Notes under the pieces: model-generated
Told to the model about the DNA's origin: nothing
Database searches by the model: none
Seen by the model: only the letters and a program-made list of their open reading frames with translations
Made by a program: the position numbers and the translations under genes
Assembly (NCBI GenBank): GCA_016648135.1
Contig: JADDOH010001516.1
Location: 372,001 to 436,000 of the forward strand
DNA length: 64,000 nucleotides
Source of the DNA: Agrypnia vestita
Lineage: Eukaryota > Arthropoda > Insecta > Trichoptera > Phryganeidae
Direction: 5' to 3'
Part shown: positions 59,054 to 64,000 of the stretch, piece after piece
Layout: every line of letters begins with the position of its first letter
Numbering within the stretch: the first letter of the stretch is position 1

Positions 59054-60167
59054 TTAGGTCCTTACATATGAAATTGATGTTTTGCCGTACTGGCAAATTT
59101 GATCTCGAATATCTTCTCTTTGGTTAGGAATTCCAAATCCAAATTTATACAGCTATTTACTCATGTATTTGTGTTTTGAAAATTATAATTCATTTGTTTT
59201 TTCCTCAATTGTTTTTTTCTTTGCGTCACTCAGTTTACAAAATGAAAAACTTGAAATATCGTGTTATTTATGAGTACGAGTTCCACGTGGCACCAGTGCT
59301 GCAGAAACGGCTCGAAGGATTAATGATGTGTATGGCGACGGTGCCGCAAAAGAAAACACAGTGCGTTTGTGGTTCCAACGTTTTCGTTCTGGAAATTTCG
59401 ACCTGCAGAACAAGCCCCGTGGACGGCCGGAGACCAAAGTTGCTAATGAAGAATTGAAGGCTATTGTGGAAGCGGATCCATCGCAAACCACATCCGAGTT
59501 AGCTGCAGGCTGCGGTGTTAGTGATAAAACTGTTTTAATCCACTTGAAGCAAATTGGCAAGGTGAAAAATTTGAAAAGGTGGGTACCTCACGAATGAGTG
59601 AAGCCAAATCAACAAAACGCGCGTGACTGCTGCGTTGCATTACTCAAACAGCACAGATAAATGAAGGGATTTAAATTTAAATCTGGCCAGACGATTACAG
59701 CAGATGTCTATTGTCAGCAACTGAAAACCATGATGGAAAAGCTAGCTGCTAAACAATCGAGGCTGGGTAATCGCTCTAGGCCACTGCTGCTTCATGATAA
59801 CGCTAGACCACACACTGCACAACAGACGGCTACCAAATTAGAGGAGCTTCAATTGGAATGTCTAAGACATCCACCGTACTCTCCGGACCTTGCCCCAACA
59901 GATTACCATTTTTTTCGAAATTTGGATAACTTCTTGCAAAGGAAAAAATTCAACTCCGATGGGGCAGTCCAAACCGCCTTCAAAGATTTTATTGATTCCC
60001 GTCCGAATGGTTTTTTTAGTAAAGGGATCGATGAAATACCTATGAGATGGCAAAAGTGCATAGATAGCAATGGTACATACTTTGATTAAATAAATATATT
60101 ATAATAAAAAAAAATCGGCTTTATGTTCCTCCCATACTAAACGCCAATTTCATATGTAAGGACCTAA
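59054..60167 (+). mobile_element. mariner transposon (cecropia-like ends), defective
   Basis: Inverted ends TTAGGTCCTTACATATGAAA and TTTCATATGTAAGGACCTAA, flanked by TA (59052-59053 and 60168-60169). 1114 bp, shorter than the usual 1.3 kb. It contains a broken transposase gene on the + strand. Confidence 0.97.
59242..60089 (+). pseudogene. mariner transposase, frameshifted and internally deleted
   Basis: A DDD-type mariner transposase would bind its ends through N-terminal helix-turn-helix motifs and cut DNA. Start MKNLKYRVIYEYEF at 59242; a frameshift near 59285 leads into TARRINDVYGDGAAKENTVR, WFQRFRSGNFDLQ and WVPHE, then a stop at about 59595. After a deletion, a second frame from 59661 carries SGQTITADVYCQQL, the second Asp in HDNARPHTA, and the third in SPDLAPTDYHFF, ending at 60089. 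The block with the first catalytic Asp (usually GDEKW) is missing, so it cannot be active. Confidence 0.95.
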
Positions 60168-60198
60168 TATTATATGAATTGATAAAAAAGTGATATAA

Positions 60199-60463
60199 TA
60201 TGTGGGGTATAATAGCAAAAACAGCAACATCAAAAAAAAATTATAATGCAGTAATAGAGGATTACTAATTTATAGTATACGGAATTCAAGATTTTACAAT
60301 AAATGCTTATAAATTTATAGAAAACATGATTTTGGAAGGGACAGATACATACAGTCTAGAATTTGGTACATTTTAAATTATCTAGTAATCCTCGATGACT
60401 GCATTCAATTATTTTTTTTAATTTTTTGGATATTGCTGACTTTTCTTTTATGTCCTACATATG
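60199..60463. mobile_element. Fold-back MITE
   Basis: TATGTGGGGTATAATAGCAA and, read inward from the right, ACCATATGTAGGACATAAAA; inner arms share GCAGTAATAGAGGATTACTA with TAGTAATCCTCGATGACTGC. It abuts the mariner. Half copy at 43216. Confidence 0.65.
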
Positions 60464-61009
60464 GTGTAATTCTAGATGAAATGATAAAACAAATGTTGTC
60501 ATTAAAATATAAAATAACGGGAACTATATATAATCGAAGTCTTTCGAAAAATCTAGCAGATATTTGAAAGAACTCAAGTTAGTCGAAAACACAGGAATAT
60601 TCGCGAAATGACCATATTCAATACACGAGAAATTTCTGAAAAAATCAGCAGAATCACGCACGAGCGGTCTGGTTGTTTTGACATTTCATAAAAGTCACAG
60701 ATAAAAGCGAAATACCAGCGAGCACCTAACGGGTGCTTGGAAATAAGTGCGACCACAGACGAGTGAGTATAAAGTATTCAATAGACGAGGAATAAGTGCG
60801 CATTACGAAAGTGGTGTGAATTAAAGAATAGGATGACTAGTTTAATTATTGTCCAGTGATATAAATCATTTAATAAAGTTTAAATTAATTTCAAGTGTTT
60901 CAATTGACCCACACCCACGATCCCATGATAATATCAAAACTGATTCTAGTCTGATAGTAGTTCTGATAATTATTCGACCTGATCGTCAGGTCGAAGGATG
61001 ACTCGATCA

Positions 61010-61215
61010 CAAACGATACAGTAAGGACGAGAATATCTATTTGCGTCGTCTAAGCTGGTATTACCAGCCTTGAAGCGTACAAACCACTCTCGGTATGTCT
61101 TTTCGCTAAAAGTACATTCGCCGAAAAGATTGCTGACGTCGCGAACTGACTCAGTAGCTTTCCCCCATTTTTACAATATAGTAAGACCTCATTTAGCGCA
61201 TCCTCGATATAAAGC
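61010..61215 (-). pseudogene. mariner-family transposase N-terminal helix-turn-helix fragment
   Basis: On the - strand, IEDALNEVLLYCKNGG, a one-base frameshift, then KATESVRDVSNLFGECTFSE and KTYREWFVRFKAGNTSLDDA, with NRYSRP following. This is the paired DNA-binding motif of mariner transposases (pattern WFxRFKxGxxSLxD). No ends or catalytic core remain, and it is unrelated to the element at 59054. Confidence 0.8.
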
Positions 61216-61279
61216 GGTAGGCTTGAAGCCAAAAACTACATAATTTATAATAATTTATAATTAATAGCCAAGCTACTAA

Positions 61280-62138
61280 TTTATTACTGTATGAAAATTA
61301 CATATCCAATGAACTGGGAAAAGGAAACCAGGTAGACTCAATCTATACAGATTTCTCTAAAGCATTTGACAAAGTGTCACATCTTATATTGATGGATAAA
61401 CTCCAAAGACTGGGCATTCATGGTAAATTATTACAATGGTTAGGTAGCTATCTATGCAATAGAAGCCTTTCGGTAAAGATTAACTCTTCATTATCAGAAG
61501 AATTCATTGCTTTGAGTGGAGTCCCGCAGTGCTCACACCTCGGACCAATCCAGTTCATCCTTTTTATAAATGACATTGCTGACATTTTTGATGATGTACA
61601 ATTTCTGATATTTGCCGATGACTTGAAAATATTTAGATCAGTGAAAAGTATGTCCGATTGTATGAAACTACAATCAAATTTGGATTCCCTGGTCAAATGG
61701 TGTACCAACAATCAACTTCATCTAAATATCTCCAAGTGCCAATCTATTACTTTTACAAAAAAAAAGATTCCTATTAAATTCGCCTACAAAATTAATGATG
61801 TAAACCTTGTATCAGTTGAGGAGATAAGTGATCTGGGAGTAATTTTTGATGCTAAATTATCATTCATTCCCCACATTGACTTGATAACTAATAAAGATCT
61901 CAAAATGTTAGGATTTGTTTTAAGAACTGCACAAAACTTTACAAACCTGCGCACTTATAAAGTCCTCTACACTTCTCTTGTCAGACCTCAGGTTGAATAT
62001 AACTCGATCATTTGGTCTCCTCACTATGTTAATCATTCAACGGCAATTGAACGAGTCCAAAAAAAATATTTAAGATTTATTAATTACAAATTAAATATAC
62101 GCTTCGAAGATATCAATTATGAATATCTATCTCCTTAG
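61280..62138 (+). mobile_element. Jockey/CR1-type LINE reverse transcriptase, 5'-truncated
   Basis: Open frame from about 61283 to the TAG at 62136-62138. Blocks in order: IYTDFSKAFDKVSH with the first catalytic Asp, SGVPQCSHLGPIQFILFIND (normally PQGS; Cys replaces Gly), LIFADDLKIF with the Asp pair, LNISKCQSITF, and SLVRPQVEYNSIIWSPHYVN plus IERVQKKYLRFINYK of the connection region. Endonuclease and N-terminal palm are missing. The clade is judged only from motif style. Confidence 0.9.
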
Positions 62139-62241
62139 TTATTTACAACTTTTAAACTTGTCTGTGAGACGTACTGTAACAGACCTAATATTTAAAATAA
62201 AACACAAATCACTTTGTTTTCACCACTATATTAGATTAAAA

Positions 62242-62282
62242 AATCTACATGTTTCGAGAACAATGTTCTCTTCATCAGGATT
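62242..62282 (-). ncRNA. Hammerhead-ribozyme-like motif of the Penelope element, left arm
   Basis: Exact inverted counterpart of 63539-63579, with the same core, stems and extra A. Confidence 0.7.
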
Positions 62283-62385
62283 ATTGTGTACTAATCTTAA
62301 AAGTTGAAACAAGCAAATATGTTACGGTGAAGGAGCGGTTGAGGGGGTTGGTGAGGGGAGGGGGGGGGGTTCGAGGTGTTGATTA

Positions 62386-63225
62386 TTATGGGTCATTTGG
62401 AATGTTAAGTGGAAAAATATTCAAAATAGGATTATGCAAAAATTTCGTCTGTGTATTTATTATATTAGACTTAATATTAACATTTTTCCTAATTTCGAGT
62501 ATTTCTAAATTATTTATTTGAGGTATCTTATAGTTGAAATGTAAAAATTTTAAGCCTGTGTTAATATCAAATGTATGGTCAAATTCTATTAGATGTTTTG
62601 CGAAATCAGAATCAATATTGCTAGTTAATGCTTTGACATGTTCTTTAACCCTAGTTTCAAAATTTCTTTTTGTTTTGCCAATATAAAAATTATCGCAATC
62701 GTTACAATTAAGTCTATAAACTCCTGATTTCATGATAGGATTATCACTATCCTTGTTATTTAGTATGTATTTTTTTAATTTGTTACTCGTATAAAAGGCC
62801 GGCTGAATTGAGTTAGGAATATTTTTAGTTATTATTTTTGACAAATTGTTATCGACAAATAAAATTCTACGCCATTGTTTATTTCTATCTGTTGACTTAG
62901 GATAGATATATTGTTTAAAAATTTTTTGTTTTATCTTTTTATGTAATAAATTATCTATTAATTTAGTAGAATAACCATTATTATATGCTATTTGTTTAAT
63001 AAGATTTAATTCAGATGTATAATTAAGATCAGATAAAGGGATTGTAATTAATCTATGTAACATGGAGTGAAACGCCGCAAGTTTTTGGGAAAAGGGGTGA
63101 TTCGATGAATTGTGTATAACGATATCCGTGTATGTGTCTTTTCTAAAAATATTAAATTCTATTTTGTTATTTATCAAGGTTAAATTTAAATCTAAGAGTT
63201 TAAATTTCTTATTCTGATTTCGCAA
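62386..63225 (-). CDS. Penelope-like protein, C-terminal reverse-transcriptase thumb and GIY-YIG endonuclease, truncated
   Basis: Family role: reverse transcription plus target nicking by a GIY-YIG nuclease. Visible on the - strand: KKFKLLDLNLTLINNKIEF and RKDTYTDIVIHNSSNHPFSQ (end of the Penelope reverse transcriptase), a basic linker, then SGVYRLNCNDCDNFYIGKTK (GVYRL...FYIGKT, the GIY-YIG pair with its Cys residues) and RNFETRVKEHVKAL, ending at IFPLNIPNDP. The frame runs on to a Met at 63252, but residues before KKFKLL are antisense of the inverted arm and not real protein. The catalytic core of the reverse transcriptase is absent. Confidence 0.88.
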   Translation of the reverse strand: MRNQNKKFKLLDLNLTLINNKIEFNIFRKDTYTDIVIHNSSNHPFSQKLAAFHSMLHRLITIPLSDLNYTSELNLIKQIAYNNGYSTKLIDNLLHKKIKQKIFKQYIYPKSTDRNKQWRRILFVDNNLSKIITKNIPNSIQPAFYTSNKLKKYILNNKDSDNPIMKSGVYRLNCNDCDNFYIGKTKRNFETRVKEHVKALTSNIDSDFAKHLIEFDHTFDINTGLKFLHFNYKIPQINNLEILEIRKNVNIKSNIINTQTKFLHNPILNIFPLNIPNDP

Positions 63226-63538
63226 AACATCTAATAGAATTTGACCATACATTTGATATTAACACAGGCTTAAAATTTTTACATTTCAACTATAAGATAC
63301 CTCAAATAAATAATTTAGAAATACTCGAAATTAGGAAAAATGTTAATATTAAGTCTAATATAATAAATACACAGACGAAATTTTTGCATAATCCTATTTT
63401 GAATATTTTTCCACTTAACATTCCAAATGACCCATAATAATCAACACCTCGAACCCCCCCCTCCCCTCACCAACCCCCTCAACCGCTCCTTCACCGTAAC
63501 ATATTTGCTTGTTTCAACTTTTAAGATTAGTACACAAT

Positions 63539-63579
63539 AATCCTGATGAAGAGAACATTGTTCTCGAAACATGTAGATT
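63539..63579 (+). ncRNA. Hammerhead-ribozyme-like motif of the Penelope element, right arm
   Basis: CTGATGA (63543-63549), stem II GAGAAC-ATT-GTTCTC (63551-63565), GAAAC (63566-63570), two-base-pair stem III AC/GT and predicted cleavage after A63575, with stem I AATC/GATT. One extra A (63550) sits between the core and stem II. Minimal hammerheads are known from Penelope-like elements. Confidence 0.7.
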
Positions 63580-63639
63580 TTTTAATCTAATAAATAGTGG
63601 TGAAAACAAAGTAATTTATGTTTTATTTTAATATATTAA

Positions 63640-64000
63640 TTATACTCATAATTTCGAGCTAAAATAAATAAATACTATATGCATAATTCAATGATATCAT
63701 GTTAAAAAATATTATGGACAAATTTATTTAAGGATGTGTATACATATAAGGTTATCCAACTTTTTATGTAAGATATTTTTAAAGATGTAAATATACTTGA
63801 ACATGGTTACAACAAACACACTTACAACGAGATCACGGCTAGAACGAATAAAAAGCTCGTAATTTCATGCGTATTTTATAGAATGTTTCACGGATATGTC
63901 GACCAGCATATGGTGCATTTTGGAAAACTGAAAAAAAAGGTAGTCCCCAATTTTTTGAAAAATATACAAATATTGACTACGTTTATAATTGCAGTTATGT
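63640..64000. other. No gene seen
   Basis: AT-rich sequence to the end of the window with no recognisable repeat or ORF. Confidence 0.4.

Larger units (their letters stand above)
62188..63635 (-). mobile_element. Penelope-like element, truncated, with inverted copy of its 3' end
   Basis: Arms 62188-62612 and 63211-63635 are near-identical inverted repeats of about 425 bp. The left arm and spacer carry the C-terminal half of a Penelope protein on the - strand; the right arm repeats its last 85 or so codons on the + strand. Both arms end with a hammerhead-like motif and the tail AATAGTGGTGAAAACAAAG. A C/G-rich tract (CCCCCCCCTCCCCTCACC) lies after each stop codon. Confidence 0.9.

Noticed and set aside
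62386..63252. Full 288-codon reading of the Penelope ORF from its first Met
   Set aside because: The first ten or so residues are the antisense of the inverted arm; real similarity begins at about 63225.

Overview
The window reads as nuclear DNA of an insect, most likely a lepidopteran (moth or butterfly). It is AT-rich and gene-poor, its genes are split by GT-AG introns, and it is packed with many unrelated transposon families, including short Helitrons ending in a hairpin plus CTAG|T. The lepidopteran assignment is inference from this texture and repeat mix; nothing in the window fixes the species.

Only two protein-coding genes can be supported. On the + strand at 979-5817 lie six exons of an MBOAT7/LPIAT1-type membrane-bound O-acyltransferase (the family of Drosophila farjavit). 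Its 5' exon(s) are missing, and an in-frame TAA lies just after the catalytic-Asn segment. On the - strand at 16910-12555 lies a three-exon gene for a secreted protein: a signal peptide, a six-cysteine module and a long Gly/Asn/Pro/Tyr-rich tail. Its main exon has no internal Met, so ATG-based ORF calling misses it. Two weaker candidates are an open stretch at 10104-10268 and a possible first exon with promoter at about 52265-52560.

Layout. 0-7 kb: MBOAT gene with pogo-like MITEs and SINEs in its introns and 3' flank. 7-12.5 kb: AT-rich, mostly empty. 12.5-17 kb: secreted-protein gene. 17-26 kb: MITEs, a Helitron, a jockey-like LINE fragment, and a MITE split by a 1.7-kb insertion carrying a Harbinger-like element. 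26-43 kb: Helitrons, RTE fragments, a Tc1-like MITE, three snap-back palindromes and two Helitron-like copies full of heat-shock-element arrays. 43-52 kb: an RTE copy with an inverted 5' part, two oppositely oriented 1.6-kb hAT elements with perfect 8-bp target duplications, a hAT remnant with a hATC domain, and a second Harbinger-like element. 52-57 kb: mostly unannotated, with short repeats. 57-58.5 kb: a satellite of about 51 units of 29 bp carrying the POU octamer. 59-63.6 kb: a dead mariner, a mariner helix-turn-helix fragment, a jockey/CR1-type LINE and a Penelope-like element with a GIY-YIG domain, inverted ends and hammerhead-ribozyme-like motifs.

The two genes show no sign of working together. 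The biology worth following lies in the mobile DNA: elements carrying heat-shock-factor sites, ribozyme motifs, tRNA-like passengers and nested insertions.
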